From the IMG/VR virus record IMGVR_UViG_3300031857_012369, positions 1 through 31,604 of that record: 31,604 bases of DNA. The stretch is one strand, 5' to 3'. The translations under genes were made by a program, and so were the position numbers. Under the pieces are notes generated by a model, which was given only the letters and a program-made list of their open reading frames with translations, did not search any database and was not told the DNA's origin. Positions 8,461-17,276 of this stretch are shown here, in pieces. The first letter of the stretch is position 1. Every line of letters begins with the position of its first letter. This DNA comes from a virus.

Positions 8461-9838
8461 TTTGGCGGATTATGGTCATTCATTTCAAACAAAAGTAATA
8501 TCAATACTATTATCCGATAAAGCATTTCTACAACAAGTTTCAGATATAATCGAACCGTATTATTTTGAATCACAAGCCAATAGTTGGTTAGTAGAAAAAG
8601 TATTGTCATACCATAACATATACAGAAACACACCAACATCAGAAGTATTAAAATCCGAAGTTCTGTCAATAGAAGATTCAGCACTTAAAACATCCGTTGT
8701 TAAAACAATTAAAGATATAAAGTCATTTAAAGAATCAACAGACTTTGAATATATCAAGAGTGTTGTTCTTCAGTTCTGTAAAAATCAAAAGATGAAAGGT
8801 GCTATACTCGATTCAGTGGATTTGCTGAAGTCCGGAAACTTTGATTTGATTAAGAAGAAGATAGATACTGCTATGAAAGCCGGTGCTGATAAAGATATTG
8901 GTCACGAATATAAGGTGGATATTTCTGCACGGTATGAAGAAGGTTCACGTGATTGTGTTTCTACTGGTTGGAATGTTATAGATGACGTTATGAACGGTGG
9001 TCTTGCTGGTGGTGAATTGGGAATTGTAGTTGCTCCTGCTGGTATAGGTAAGAGTTGGGCATTGGTAAGTATAGCTGCAAATGCTGTAAAGGCGGGTAAA
9101 ACAGTAATCTATTATACATTAGAATTAAATCAATTTTATGTTGCACGTAGATTTGATGCGTTCTATACTAAGATACCATTTCAAGACTTAAACCAAGAAC
9201 ATGCTCAAGAAAAAATTAGAGAGAATATTGACACTTTGAAAGGTGAATTGATTTTAAGATACTACCCAACTAAAACTGCAAGTGTAATAACAATAAGTTC
9301 ACATATAGAAAAATGTATCAGTCAAAATAAAAAACCAGATTTAATTGTAGTTGATTACGCTGATTTGATAAAACCATCAAAGGCGGGTGATAAGAGATTG
9401 GAATTGAATGACATATACGAAGATTTGCGTGGTCTTGCTGGAACTTACAACATTCCTATATGGAGTGCTTCCCAAGCGAATAGGTCATCGTTAGAAGATG
9501 ATATTATTGAAGGTGGAAAAGTGTCCGAGTCATATAATAAACTAATGATTGCAGATTTCGTAGTGTCTTTATCAAGAAAGGTAAATGATAAAATAGGTGG
9601 TACTGGTAGATTCCACACTATTAAAAACCGTTTCGGACCTGACGGAATGACTTTCCCAAGTAAAATAAATACTATGAACGGTAATATAGAAATATATGAA
9701 CCCAATTCTGATATGGGTAAGAGTATAAGTTCTTCTATGAATGGCGAACCACTTGCTAAGAAACTAATGAGTACGCGTTTGAAAGAGTTAGGTGGGATAG
9801 AAAGTTTAGAAAATTCCAATAAATTTGAAGCGTTTTGA
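8450..9838 (+). CDS. 41: Replicative DNA helicase, DnaB/gp41 type
   Basis: A hexameric 5'-3' helicase of 462 residues from the chosen start. The N-terminal helical domain (about 1-150) leads to the RecA-fold core with Walker A APAGIGKS (195-202), the Glu of the H1a strand (YYTLELN), Walker B LIVVDYADL and the H3-type SASQANRS, as in DnaB/gp41. An earlier ATG at 8432 is in frame, but AGGAA sits correctly for the ATG at 8450, which overlaps the flap nuclease by only 11 bases. No primase is visible in this window. A single gene separates this block from the next terminator. Confidence 0.88.
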   Translation: MQDSLADYGHSFQTKVISILLSDKAFLQQVSDIIEPYYFESQANSWLVEKVLSYHNIYRNTPTSEVLKSEVLSIEDSALKTSVVKTIKDIKSFKESTDFEYIKSVVLQFCKNQKMKGAILDSVDLLKSGNFDLIKKKIDTAMKAGADKDIGHEYKVDISARYEEGSRDCVSTGWNVIDDVMNGGLAGGELGIVVAPAGIGKSWALVSIAANAVKAGKTVIYYTLELNQFYVARRFDAFYTKIPFQDLNQEHAQEKIRENIDTLKGELILRYYPTKTASVITISSHIEKCISQNKKPDLIVVDYADLIKPSKAGDKRLELNDIYEDLRGLAGTYNIPIWSASQANRSSLEDDIIEGGKVSESYNKLMIADFVVSLSRKVNDKIGGTGRFHTIKNRFGPDGMTFPSKINTMNGNIEIYEPNSDMGKSISSSMNGEPLAKKLMSTRLKELGGIESLENSNKFEAF

Positions 9839-9858
9839 TATTTATTTAACGGATATGT

Positions 9859-10584
9859 ATGGCATACTTAAATTCACCAATACCTGTAATAGATTGTTTT
9901 GTACGTGGTAACTTTTTAAGAGACCAAAAAGACCACTTTGATAAAAAATTTCCTTGTTTTATAATTGGAATATCGTCTATACCTGGTAAAACACCATTGT
10001 TTCACTTTGTTATGGAAGATGGCGGTGTGTGGTGGAGAATGCCTATACATGCCTTTTGTTGGAAAGAAGATGCTGAGCAACAGGAATTGGATGAATTGGT
10101 ATTATGGGATTCTTTCTCATACCATGTATCAGTCACACAATTTCCGTATTTTAAAGATAAGGCTGTTAAATTTATATCAAGGCGTAGGAATGAGTATAGA
10201 GGAAGATACTTATTCACAATAGATTGGGCTGCAAGTACTGATTCAGGGGACACGGATTATCTATTCTCAGAATATCCGTCACAACATAAATGCGGCCACG
10301 TGATAATGATGGACAACGGCAATTTTGCGATACAACCTAATAATCGTTTTAGGCTTCATGATCCAGCGTTCACTACAAAGGAGGAACTTGTTATCGAAAG
10401 AATGTATAACAATACTCTGTGGACTGCTGAACGGAATCACCGATGGGTTACACCCGATACAGATAATATGAATTACGATCATACTGATTTGGATGCTGGT
10501 GAATCTAATTTAGAAAGATCTAAATACTATAACGAGAGGTTAAATGAAAATACGAGTCAGTCATGTAAACGGAAAATACGATGA
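9859..10584 (+). CDS. Conserved phage protein, unknown function
   Basis: This 241-residue protein is rich in Trp, Phe, Tyr and Asp. Phrases such as GGVWWRMPIHAFCWKEDA, LWDSFSYHVSV, YLFTIDWA, KCGHVIMMDNGNFAIQPNNR recall an uncharacterised family seen in marine and Vibrio phages (memory only). No catalytic triad, signal or membrane segment is evident. It follows the helicase after 20 bases. Its last 41 bases overlap the next gene, a long overlap, so the two are probably translated together. The tail in the overlap is basic (CKRKIR). Confidence 0.65.
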   Translation: MAYLNSPIPVIDCFVRGNFLRDQKDHFDKKFPCFIIGISSIPGKTPLFHFVMEDGGVWWRMPIHAFCWKEDAEQQELDELVLWDSFSYHVSVTQFPYFKDKAVKFISRRRNEYRGRYLFTIDWAASTDSGDTDYLFSEYPSQHKCGHVIMMDNGNFAIQPNNRFRLHDPAFTTKEELVIERMYNNTLWTAERNHRWVTPDTDNMNYDHTDLDAGESNLERSKYYNERLNENTSQSCKRKIR

Positions 10585-11125
10585 TGAACAAGGCACCGAT
10601 CTATGTGAACTGTTTTGTATACCTGAAGGTGAGACCAGTACTTACCTTTTTGAAAATGGATGGTTGCCAACATCTAATAACGAATGGTATCAATCAAGAT
10701 CTTCAAGATTAAAGATTGGTCAATTAACATCAAGAAGAAAATATCAACTGAGAAAAATGTCCGTTAATACAAATGGAGATTACAGAAAGATATTTGAATC
10801 GTCTAAGTTTCTATACAACCAAAGTATAGAAGAATTTTTGGATACTGTTTTGTCTTTTAAACATGAAATATATTATTTTGATAATAGTGTGTTTGGTGTT
10901 TTAAATTGGTTTGATGAAATACCTTATTTTTCATTCGTGGTTGGTGGTAAAAACGGTAAAGGTGGTATAATACCAATGACCTGTTATTACTTCTTAAACA
11001 AATTAAAAGACCACACATACCCCTATCTATACATAGGAGAGTGGTATGAAGATTTTTATTATAAATCAAGTTATCCCAATTTTGAATGGTGGGATGGTGA
11101 AAAATGGTTAGATAATATAATATAA
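10544..11125 (+). CDS. GNAT-fold, arginyl/leucyl-tRNA-protein transferase-like
   Basis: The 193 residues have the layout of ATE/FemX-type GNAT proteins. An N-terminal phrase LFCIPEGETSTYLFENGWLP is followed by WYQSRSSRLK. A beta-rich core (FGVLNWFDEIPYFSFVV) follows. The C-terminus has PYLYIGEWYEDFYYKSSYPNF, which lines up with the LPYLYLGYW...MxYKxxFxPxE region of aminoacyl-tRNA-protein transferases. The N-terminal CxxC of arginyl transferases is absent. The start is an ATG after GAGAGG, inside the preceding gene. If it does transfer an amino acid, a host protein or small molecule could be the target; that is inference. A terminator closes the unit. Confidence 0.5.
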   Translation: MKIRVSHVNGKYDDEQGTDLCELFCIPEGETSTYLFENGWLPTSNNEWYQSRSSRLKIGQLTSRRKYQLRKMSVNTNGDYRKIFESSKFLYNQSIEEFLDTVLSFKHEIYYFDNSVFGVLNWFDEIPYFSFVVGGKNGKGGIIPMTCYYFLNKLKDHTYPYLYIGEWYEDFYYKSSYPNFEWWDGEKWLDNII

Positions 11126-11158
11126 AAAAATTATCAAAAAATCCAATTTTTTTTATCG

Positions 11159-11193
11159 AAACGGTATAGTTATTACTATATCGTTTTGTTTTT
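11159..11193 (+). terminator. Rho-independent terminator after the helicase unit
   Basis: A 12-base stem (11159-11170 with 11175-11186, one G-T pair) with loop TATT is followed by TGTTTTT. It lies 34 bases after the GNAT-like gene and before nrdJ. Confidence 0.85.
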
Positions 11194-11238
11194 AATACTA
11201 AAAATCAAGTTTTTAACAATAAATAAATGGAGAGCTAA

Positions 11239-13092
11239 ATGGATATTAGCAATAGGATTCTTTCTGAAATAACAGTTCATATGAAATATGCTCGATTTGT
11301 TCCCGAAAAGAATAGACGAGAGACTTGGGATGAATTGGTAACAAGAAATAAAGAAATGCATCAAAGAAAATACCCACAATTAACCGATGAAATAGAAAGG
11401 GTTTATAAGTTGGTGTATGATAAAAAAGTTTTACCATCAATGCGTTCTTTACAATTTGGTGGAAAGCCTATTGAAATATCCCCAAATAGAGTCTATAATT
11501 GTGCTTATATGCCAATAGATGATTGGCGTGCATTTGGTGAAGTGATGTTTCTCCTATTAGGTGGTACAGGAGTAGGGTACTCAGTACAAACACACCACGT
11601 TGAAAAATTACCACCAATCCATAGACCTAAATCAAAAGAGAGAAGATTCCTTATTAGTGATTCTATTGAGGGTTGGGCAGATGCAATAAAAGCCCTTATG
11701 AAATCATACTTCACAGGTGGTTCATCTATGAGATTCGATTATTCAGACATCCGTCACAAAGGAGCAAGACTAATTACAAGTGGTGGAAAGGCACCTGGAC
11801 CAGAACCACTTCGTATTTGTATAGAAAAAATTAGAGCAATGCTTGACCTAAAAACTGATGGTGAACAACTCAAACCTATTGAAGTTCACGATATTGTATG
11901 TCATATTGCAGATGCCGTTCTTGCTGGAGGAATACGCCGTGCAGCTTTAATATCACTATTCTCAGCTGACGATGATGATATGATTTCTTGTAAGTTTGGT
12001 AATTGGTGGGAACTAAATCCACAGAGAGGCCGTGCTAATAACTCCGCTGTTCTGCTACGTAGTAAAGTGTCAGAAGAATTTTTTAAATCACTTTGGAAAA
12101 AGATAGAGTTGTCAAACGCGGGTGAACCAGGTATTTATCTTTCAAATGATAAAGATTGGGGAACCAATCCTTGCTGTGAAATCGCGTTACGTCCATTCCA
12201 ATTCTGTAACTTATGTGAAGTAAACGTGTCTGATGTAGAATCACAAGAAGACTTGGAAGAACGTGTTAAGGCTGCAACCTTCATCGGAACTATGCAAGCT
12301 GGATATACGGATTTCCATTATCTACGTCCTATTTGGCAAAGAACAACTGAAAAGGACGCTTTACTTGGTGTTGGTATGACTGGAATAGGATCGGGTAAAG
12401 TACAAAAATTAGACTTGAAAGCAGCTGCAAAAGCATCGAGAGAAGAAAATGAAAGGGTTGCTTCAATAATTGGTATAAATAAATCTGCGAGAACAACAAC
12501 AATTAAACCAGCAGGAACATCATCATTGACATTGGGTTGTTCATCTGGCATTCATGCTTGGCATAATGATTATTATTTACGCCGTGTTCGTGTTGGTAAG
12601 AATGAGGCAATTTACACATACTTAAAAATAAATCACCCCGAATTAGTTGAAGATGAATATTTCCGTCCACACGATACAGCTGTCATTGGGGTTCCACAGA
12701 AAGCACCTGAAGGTTCAATTCTTCGTAGTGAGAGTCCATTGCAATTGTTAGAGAGAGTAAAGTGGTTCAATCAAAATTGGATTAAACCCGGACATAGAAC
12801 AGGTATGAACACTCACAACATATCCGCAACAGTTTCTATACGTGAACACGAATGGGATGCTGTTGGAAATTGGATGTGGGAAAATAAAGAACACTTCAAT
12901 GGTCTTTCAGTACTGCCATACGATGGTGGAACTTATATTCAGGCACCATTTGAAGATATTGATGAAGAAAAATTCAACAAGTTGATTGAAACTCTACAGG
13001 ATGTTGATTTGAGTGGTGTTATCGAAATGGAAGACAATACCGATTTGACAGGTGAACTTGCGTGTGCGGGTGGTGCTTGTGAGATAAAATAA
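11239..13092 (+). CDS. nrdJ: Adenosylcobalamin-dependent (class II) ribonucleotide reductase
   Basis: The 617-residue enzyme reduces ribonucleoside triphosphates (or diphosphates) to deoxy forms with a B12 radical, in air or without it. Its cysteines match the monomeric class II enzyme: N-terminal redox Cys88 (YNCAYMP), the radical Cys312 in NPCCEI with Glu314, the second redox Cys323 exactly 11 residues later, and a C-terminal CAGGAC pair (609/614) for re-reduction. Other expected blocks are LPSMRSLQFGG, LLGGTGVGYSVQ, TGGSSMRFDYSDIR and TTIKPAGTSSLTLGCSSGIH. It is shorter than the Lactobacillus enzyme (739), without a clear separate ATP-cone. GGAGAG precedes the ATG. As a stand-alone gene it needs no partner subunit, unlike T4 NrdAB. 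It should depend on host B12. Confidence 0.92.
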   Translation: MDISNRILSEITVHMKYARFVPEKNRRETWDELVTRNKEMHQRKYPQLTDEIERVYKLVYDKKVLPSMRSLQFGGKPIEISPNRVYNCAYMPIDDWRAFGEVMFLLLGGTGVGYSVQTHHVEKLPPIHRPKSKERRFLISDSIEGWADAIKALMKSYFTGGSSMRFDYSDIRHKGARLITSGGKAPGPEPLRICIEKIRAMLDLKTDGEQLKPIEVHDIVCHIADAVLAGGIRRAALISLFSADDDDMISCKFGNWWELNPQRGRANNSAVLLRSKVSEEFFKSLWKKIELSNAGEPGIYLSNDKDWGTNPCCEIALRPFQFCNLCEVNVSDVESQEDLEERVKAATFIGTMQAGYTDFHYLRPIWQRTTEKDALLGVGMTGIGSGKVQKLDLKAAAKASREENERVASIIGINKSARTTTIKPAGTSSLTLGCSSGIHAWHNDYYLRRVRVGKNEAIYTYLKINHPELVEDEYFRPHDTAVIGVPQKAPEGSILRSESPLQLLERVKWFNQNWIKPGHRTGMNTHNISATVSIREHEWDAVGNWMWENKEHFNGLSVLPYDGGTYIQAPFEDIDEEKFNKLIETLQDVDLSGVIEMEDNTDLTGELACAGGACEIK

Positions 13093-13163
13093 AAATAATA
13101 GATATTTATTAACAATAGTCGATAGAACTATAACAGTTATTTTTTATATTTAGGAGACTTGTT

Positions 13164-13340
13164 ATGACTAAACAAGAAATCTTTGAGCAAATGTCAAAAT
13201 TGTATAGTGAATTTGAAGCTGCTCATAATTCAACAAAGAAAAAAGATGCAGCTGTTGCTCGTAAAGCTGCTGGTGAAATTAAGAAATTGGTTACACCCTA
13301 CAACAAAGCATCTGTTGCCGAAGCAAAGGCATCCAAATAA
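13164..13340 (+). CDS. Hc1-like mini-histone, 58 residues
   Basis: This small gene starts at an ATG after AGGAG and ends 4 bases before a strong terminator. It encodes 58 residues, rich in Ala and Lys, predicted as two helices: a first amphipathic helix (QEIFEQMSKLYSEFEAA), a Lys-rich turn (HNSTKKKD) and a second (AVARKAAGEIKKLVTPYNKASV). The pattern KxAxxxRKAxxELKKL...xKxSxxA matches the small histone H1/Hc1-like proteins of Bacteroidota and Chlamydiae and similar small phage proteins. A role in binding DNA or packing the genome is likely but inferred. Its codons (gct, gtt, cgt, aag) look optimised, and the private Shine-Dalgarno and terminator fit high expression. A longer frame over the same bases is a shadow. 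Confidence 0.7.
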   Translation: MTKQEIFEQMSKLYSEFEAAHNSTKKKDAAVARKAAGEIKKLVTPYNKASVAEAKASK

Positions 13341-13343
13341 TTT

Positions 13344-13370
13344 AAAGGGGTGGATTTCCACCCCTTTTTT
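13344..13370 (+). terminator. Strong rho-independent terminator
   Basis: AAAGGGGTGG (13344-13353) pairs perfectly with CCACCCCTTT (13358-13367) around loop ATTT and continues into T. It begins 4 bases after the Hc1-like stop codon. Confidence 0.95.
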
Positions 13371-13391
13371 ATTTAATTCATATTTATTATT

Positions 13392-13832
13392 ATGATAAAA
13401 TTATTAGACATATTAACTGAAGCCTCGAAAAGAAAGAGAGAGCGGTGGAAACCTGTTAAAGGCTACGAAGATTCTTATGAAATTTCTTCAACGGGTAAGT
13501 TAAAACGTTTAGCGGGAAAATCACCGTTCAAACGTTCAGGATATGATGACACAACCATAAGTCACGAAGAAATAATACTTAAACCAAGAAAAACTAAAAA
13601 GGGTTATTTGGAATGTGAACTTATAAAATATAATAATGGTAAACGAGTTGTAGAAAAATTCTATCTACATAGATTGGTTGCACAATCGTTTTTACCGCCA
13701 CCCGAAAAAGGAAAGGATCAAATAAACCATAAGAACGGAATACCAACTGATAATAACTATGCTAATTTAGAATGGGTTGATAATGACGAAAATCAACAAC
13801 ATGCTAAAGATAAAAGAAATGGTGATGAATAA
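13392..13832 (+). CDS. NUMOD4-HNH endonuclease with capsid-targeting-like N-terminus
   Basis: A 146-residue HNH_3 nuclease. The NUMOD4 element comes first (residues 18-38: WKPVKGYEDSYEISSTGKLKR), then a beta stretch (PRKTKKGYLECELI), then HNH_3 (HRLVAQSFLPPP, INHKNGIPTDNNYANLEWVDNDEN) with the His-Asn-His core intact. Such enzymes often act as homing or free-standing nicking enzymes. The N-terminus MIKLLDILTE is unusual: it resembles T4 internal-protein targeting peptides (about 10 residues ending in (L/I)xE) and is shared with the 209-residue protein at 19493. There is no Shine-Dalgarno and the gene follows directly on a terminator, so it must have its own signal or read-through. Confidence 0.85.
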   Translation: MIKLLDILTEASKRKRERWKPVKGYEDSYEISSTGKLKRLAGKSPFKRSGYDDTTISHEEIILKPRKTKKGYLECELIKYNNGKRVVEKFYLHRLVAQSFLPPPEKGKDQINHKNGIPTDNNYANLEWVDNDENQQHAKDKRNGDE

Positions 13833-13873
13833 AGGGTTTGTTTAACAATAAGGTAATTTTATGGGATGGCGTC

Positions 13874-14080
13874 ATGTCAGAAAAAAAATCAAGAAAATAC
13901 AAAGATGTTCTAGCAAAAACGTGCTTAATTTTAGGGACGTTCTTCAATCCGCTTGGATTCGATGCGGCTTTTGCTTTTGTGACAAAACTCACAGGAAGTT
14001 ACATCGTCACAGATCTTATATTTTATGGTGTTGCGCTATTATTTTTTGGACTTTATTTTTTATTATCTCGTAGGAGTTAG
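13874..14080 (+). CDS. Small two-helix membrane protein
   Basis: From the ATG at 13874 the protein has 68 residues: a charged N-terminus (SEKKSRKYKD), a hydrophobic helix (about 12-36), a short Gly-Ser-Tyr turn and a second helix (about 44-64) ending in RRS. A TTG 36 bases earlier extends the frame, but adds only unlikely residues and is not preceded by a good Shine-Dalgarno. No motif is recognised; a similar small protein seems common in marine T4-like phages (memory). It sits 3 bases before the next gene. Membrane location is inferred from hydrophobicity. Confidence 0.65.
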   Translation: MSEKKSRKYKDVLAKTCLILGTFFNPLGFDAAFAFVTKLTGSYIVTDLIFYGVALLFFGLYFLLSRRS

Positions 14081-14082
14081 TC

Positions 14083-14466
14083 GTGAATATATCATCAAGA
14101 ACAAAATTAATGAAAGATGCTGAGCATCTTTTGACTGTTATACGTGAAGAAACAGAAGGTGTTGAGCCTAAAGTAGAGAAGGCTGCGAAAAAAATCAAAG
14201 ATATAATGGTAGAAAAGAACGATAGAATCGCTGCTTTAATGGAAATTGCTAAATTGGTTGATGAAAAACATTATACCGATATATTAAAAGCTGTTCAAGA
14301 TATTCATAGTGTTTATGAAAAGGCAGAAAAAAAGGATCAACCTGTTTCTGTTGACAATCACTTTTTGGATAAATATACAGAATCAATTGAAGCTGCATTA
14401 ATGGTTTGTTGCATGAATAAATTAAACAACAAAGAGTGTTCTCTGTTAAAAAGTTCAATCAGTTAA
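14083..14466 (+). CDS. Helical charged phage protein, unknown function
   Basis: The 127-residue frame starts at GTG with TAGGAG 7 bases upstream; a later ATG at 14110 is the alternative. It is nearly all helix, rich in Lys and Glu (EPKVEKAAKKIKDIMVEKNDR), with two cysteines side by side near the end (MVCCMNKLNN). No motif is recognised. Its start is closely coupled to the membrane protein, so a partner role is plausible but unproven. It is followed by the large structural gene after 11 bases. Confidence 0.6.
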   Translation: MNISSRTKLMKDAEHLLTVIREETEGVEPKVEKAAKKIKDIMVEKNDRIAALMEIAKLVDEKHYTDILKAVQDIHSVYEKAEKKDQPVSVDNHFLDKYTESIEAALMVCCMNKLNNKECSLLKSSIS

Positions 14467-14477
14467 TAGTATAAAAA

Positions 14478-17267
14478 ATGCGTTCTACTTATGGAAATAA
14501 ATTAGGCGGTGTGCCTAGATCAAACATTCAAGTTCCACCCGATGAAATTAGATACAGTCCAATTTTAAAGGCCGATGGAACGCGTGATAAGTTATTGGAT
14601 TGGCAGTTATACTTCAAAAAAGAAGAAGACGGTGGTATATTACCTGAATATAAAACAGATCCGATTAGAGCTGATGAATTGGGTACAAATGAAATAAGTG
14701 AAGGTGGTGAGTTTGATTTCGGTAATATATTATATGCCTTTAGGGACATACGTTTAGTTCCATATTATGATGAATTAAATAATAGAGTTACCACACAAAT
14801 TGGTGGGGATACTATACCAGGAAAATGGGATTTAGTTGCTGACCTATACCTTTATTTAAAAAGAGACACTGTTATTCAGTCAAGAGGTTCTGAGGTAATA
14901 ACTGAACACTTTTCTGGTATAGTACAATCCGATATTTTACTTTCATCGGGTCAATTGGAATACTCGTTAAAACCATGTGATAATGGAAGAAATTATGTGG
15001 ATTGGTATTATAAGTTTGATGTTGATGAAATAGAATCACTTTCAAATGTTGATTTAAAACAATTATCAAAAAATACAAATAAATCCATTGAATTAAGAGA
15101 CCGTATTTTACGAGAAGTCGTATTAAATGGCGCACCAACAAAGATAGTATCTTTAGCAAAACGTGGTACTGTTCCAAAAGGACAGGGTGTTTTGCCGTTG
15201 AGTGGTGAATACACATCGGGTCAAGAAGAAGAAATAACGTGGGACGGATTCACACCTGACGGCAATCAATTAAGATTCTTTCAACCATCAACACCACCAC
15301 AACCAGCACTACAAACTCAAACTAAAAATTGGATAGAGGCATTAAAGCAATCTGTATTAAACGCAATAAGAAATGCTGGAATAGAAAAACACGATAGACC
15401 AATAACACAAAATATAGTTTGGCAAACTATATGGAAAGCTTGGTCTGGCGCTAAGTACGATGGTGTATCAATAGACGTTACGGACCCAAGATTGGATGAT
15501 GATTCAACACATTATGATGGTGCGTTGTTACCATTAGAAGCTGAAGGACATCCCATAAATTCAGAATTCGCGTCAAACTATTATTTACCAAGAAATGTAA
15601 AATGGCTCAGAGTAAGTAAAAAATTGTTAGATGGTGCTTATCCAAATATAGGCAGAGGTAAAACATTATGTGTTGATGTACTTCCATCCGATGATTGTAC
15701 TAAAGTTCCATTTAAATTGGTTGATGCTAAACGTAGAATTGATTCTGAGAGTTATAAATTCATATCAAAGGACACATCGAAATACCACCCAATACCAGGT
15801 CAGCCCTGTTATCAAGGATTGCCAGCAACATACGAGAGAACTGCGGTATATGAATATACATCAAGTAAGGAATGCTTTGATGGTAAGGTGGATTCAAACG
15901 GTAACTTAACAGGTCAAAGAAAAACACTATACAGTTATAATACAAAAACAGAAATAGAAAATGTTGTTGAATGGGAAAACATAATCCGCAATTCAATATC
16001 AGCAACTTGTGAGTGCTATGAACTGTCTGTACAGAATCCACCATGTATAGATCCAAATGATCCTGATGGTTGTAATATAATGTATACTGATACAATATAC
16101 ACAATATGTCCTGATGATGGTCCATATTATTATAATAGTAGGGAAATTCCTCCAAATGCGGTTCCAACACGGTTAGAAATACGATACATAAGTGATCATG
16201 AATGTCATAATAACACAAAGATAGCTACATATTATCCTATTAGAATGGATAAAGATGTTATAAATTCATACAAAACCATATTCACAGACGGGGAATTTAA
16301 TTTCCCAACAGAGAGTGAATCATATCCCCAAGTATTTGATAAACCTGTGTGTCTATTGAATACAAATCAGAATGAAGCTTCTAAAAAATATCATACTGAT
16401 GTTATAATTAAAAATGAATTAGATAAATCAATAGAGTTTTCTTTGACTTATGCTAATAAGAATGGATTGGGTTCTGAGAAGATAGGGGAACGTGATAGTG
16501 ATGCTATATCAAAATTGATTTATACACAATATAAATCTATATTAACTGAAAATAATTCAAATGAAATTTCCTTTTATGAAGACGGTGTTAAAAAAAGTAA
16601 TCCCGATGATTACTATGTAATAAATTTTAATAACGATTCCATGAAAGACAGGATAGACGTTGGTAATTTCCAATTAAGTCTTATGGAAATAGAAACTTCA
16701 TCAAGTATAATTTCCTTAATAGACAATTCATTCGACTTGGTAAACAACATATACTATTCAGAATCACCATATTTTTCATTTAGTTTAGTTAGTGGCAGTC
16801 TATTAGACGGTCCATATCAAACTAATTCATTAACAACATACGGTGAAATGTATCCAAATTTAGGAATAATAATTTTGGATTCTGAAAAATTAAATAGTGA
16901 ATTGAATTTTACAACAGTAACTTCTTCAAATGTTTTTGCAAATAATGAAATGAATTTATTTACATCAATAAGTGGTGCAATGAGTCTTGGACACCCAATG
17001 CAGATAAGGAGTTCTGAACAAAAAGTTTCTAACCACTACTTTATAAGAGTTCCCGTTAACGAAGCTAACTATACAAACAATCCAACATATCACAATGCTA
17101 ATGGTAAGATAACCAACACAGGATTCGTACACTATCCACTAACTTATGTGACAACTATTGGTTTGTACAACGATGAAAACGAATTGTTAGCGGTCGGTAA
17201 GCTAAATAAACCAATTAAGAAAACAAAAGATACAGAATTGTTATTTGATATAAAGTTAACAATTTAA
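14478..17267 (+). CDS. Large virion structural protein (929 residues)
   Basis: The long, beta-rich protein is typical of phage tail, neck or fibre components. The final 45 residues (PLTYVTTIGLYNDENELLAVGKLNKPIKK...DIKLTI) match, from memory, a C-terminal module found in large virion proteins of many T4-like marine phages, which supports the call. Two parts stand out: a Pro/Gln-rich stretch around 265-285 (QPSTPPQPALQTQTK) and a cysteine-rich region (11 Cys between residues 398 and 625, including CEC at 511-513 and several C/D/P/N loops), unusual for a cytoplasmic-assembled structural protein. The start has only an A-rich upstream, no Shine-Dalgarno. It is isolated among small genes rather than in a structural operon. 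Confidence 0.7.
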   Translation: MRSTYGNKLGGVPRSNIQVPPDEIRYSPILKADGTRDKLLDWQLYFKKEEDGGILPEYKTDPIRADELGTNEISEGGEFDFGNILYAFRDIRLVPYYDELNNRVTTQIGGDTIPGKWDLVADLYLYLKRDTVIQSRGSEVITEHFSGIVQSDILLSSGQLEYSLKPCDNGRNYVDWYYKFDVDEIESLSNVDLKQLSKNTNKSIELRDRILREVVLNGAPTKIVSLAKRGTVPKGQGVLPLSGEYTSGQEEEITWDGFTPDGNQLRFFQPSTPPQPALQTQTKNWIEALKQSVLNAIRNAGIEKHDRPITQNIVWQTIWKAWSGAKYDGVSIDVTDPRLDDDSTHYDGALLPLEAEGHPINSEFASNYYLPRNVKWLRVSKKLLDGAYPNIGRGKTLCVDVLPSDDCTKVPFKLVDAKRRIDSESYKFISKDTSKYHPIPGQPCYQGLPATYERTAVYEYTSSKECFDGKVDSNGNLTGQRKTLYSYNTKTEIENVVEWENIIRNSISATCECYELSVQNPPCIDPNDPDGCNIMYTDTIYTICPDDGPYYYNSREIPPNAVPTRLEIRYISDHECHNNTKIATYYPIRMDKDVINSYKTIFTDGEFNFPTESESYPQVFDKPVCLLNTNQNEASKKYHTDVIIKNELDKSIEFSLTYANKNGLGSEKIGERDSDAISKLIYTQYKSILTENNSNEISFYEDGVKKSNPDDYYVINFNNDSMKDRIDVGNFQLSLMEIETSSSIISLIDNSFDLVNNIYYSESPYFSFSLVSGSLLDGPYQTNSLTTYGEMYPNLGIIILDSEKLNSELNFTTVTSSNVFANNEMNLFTSISGAMSLGHPMQIRSSEQKVSNHYFIRVPVNEANYTNNPTYHNANGKITNTGFVHYPLTYVTTIGLYNDENELLAVGKLNKPIKKTKDTELLFDIKLTI

Positions 17268-17276
17268 AAAAAATGC

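Noticed and set aside
13183-13395. A 70-residue frame over the Hc1-like gene
   Set aside because: It lacks a Shine-Dalgarno, has low-information Lys/Leu composition and runs through the terminator; the 58-residue frame explains the region better.
13861-14073. A 70-residue plus-strand frame rich in Lys, Arg and Cys
   Set aside because: It is a one-base-shifted shadow of the small membrane protein gene at 13874.
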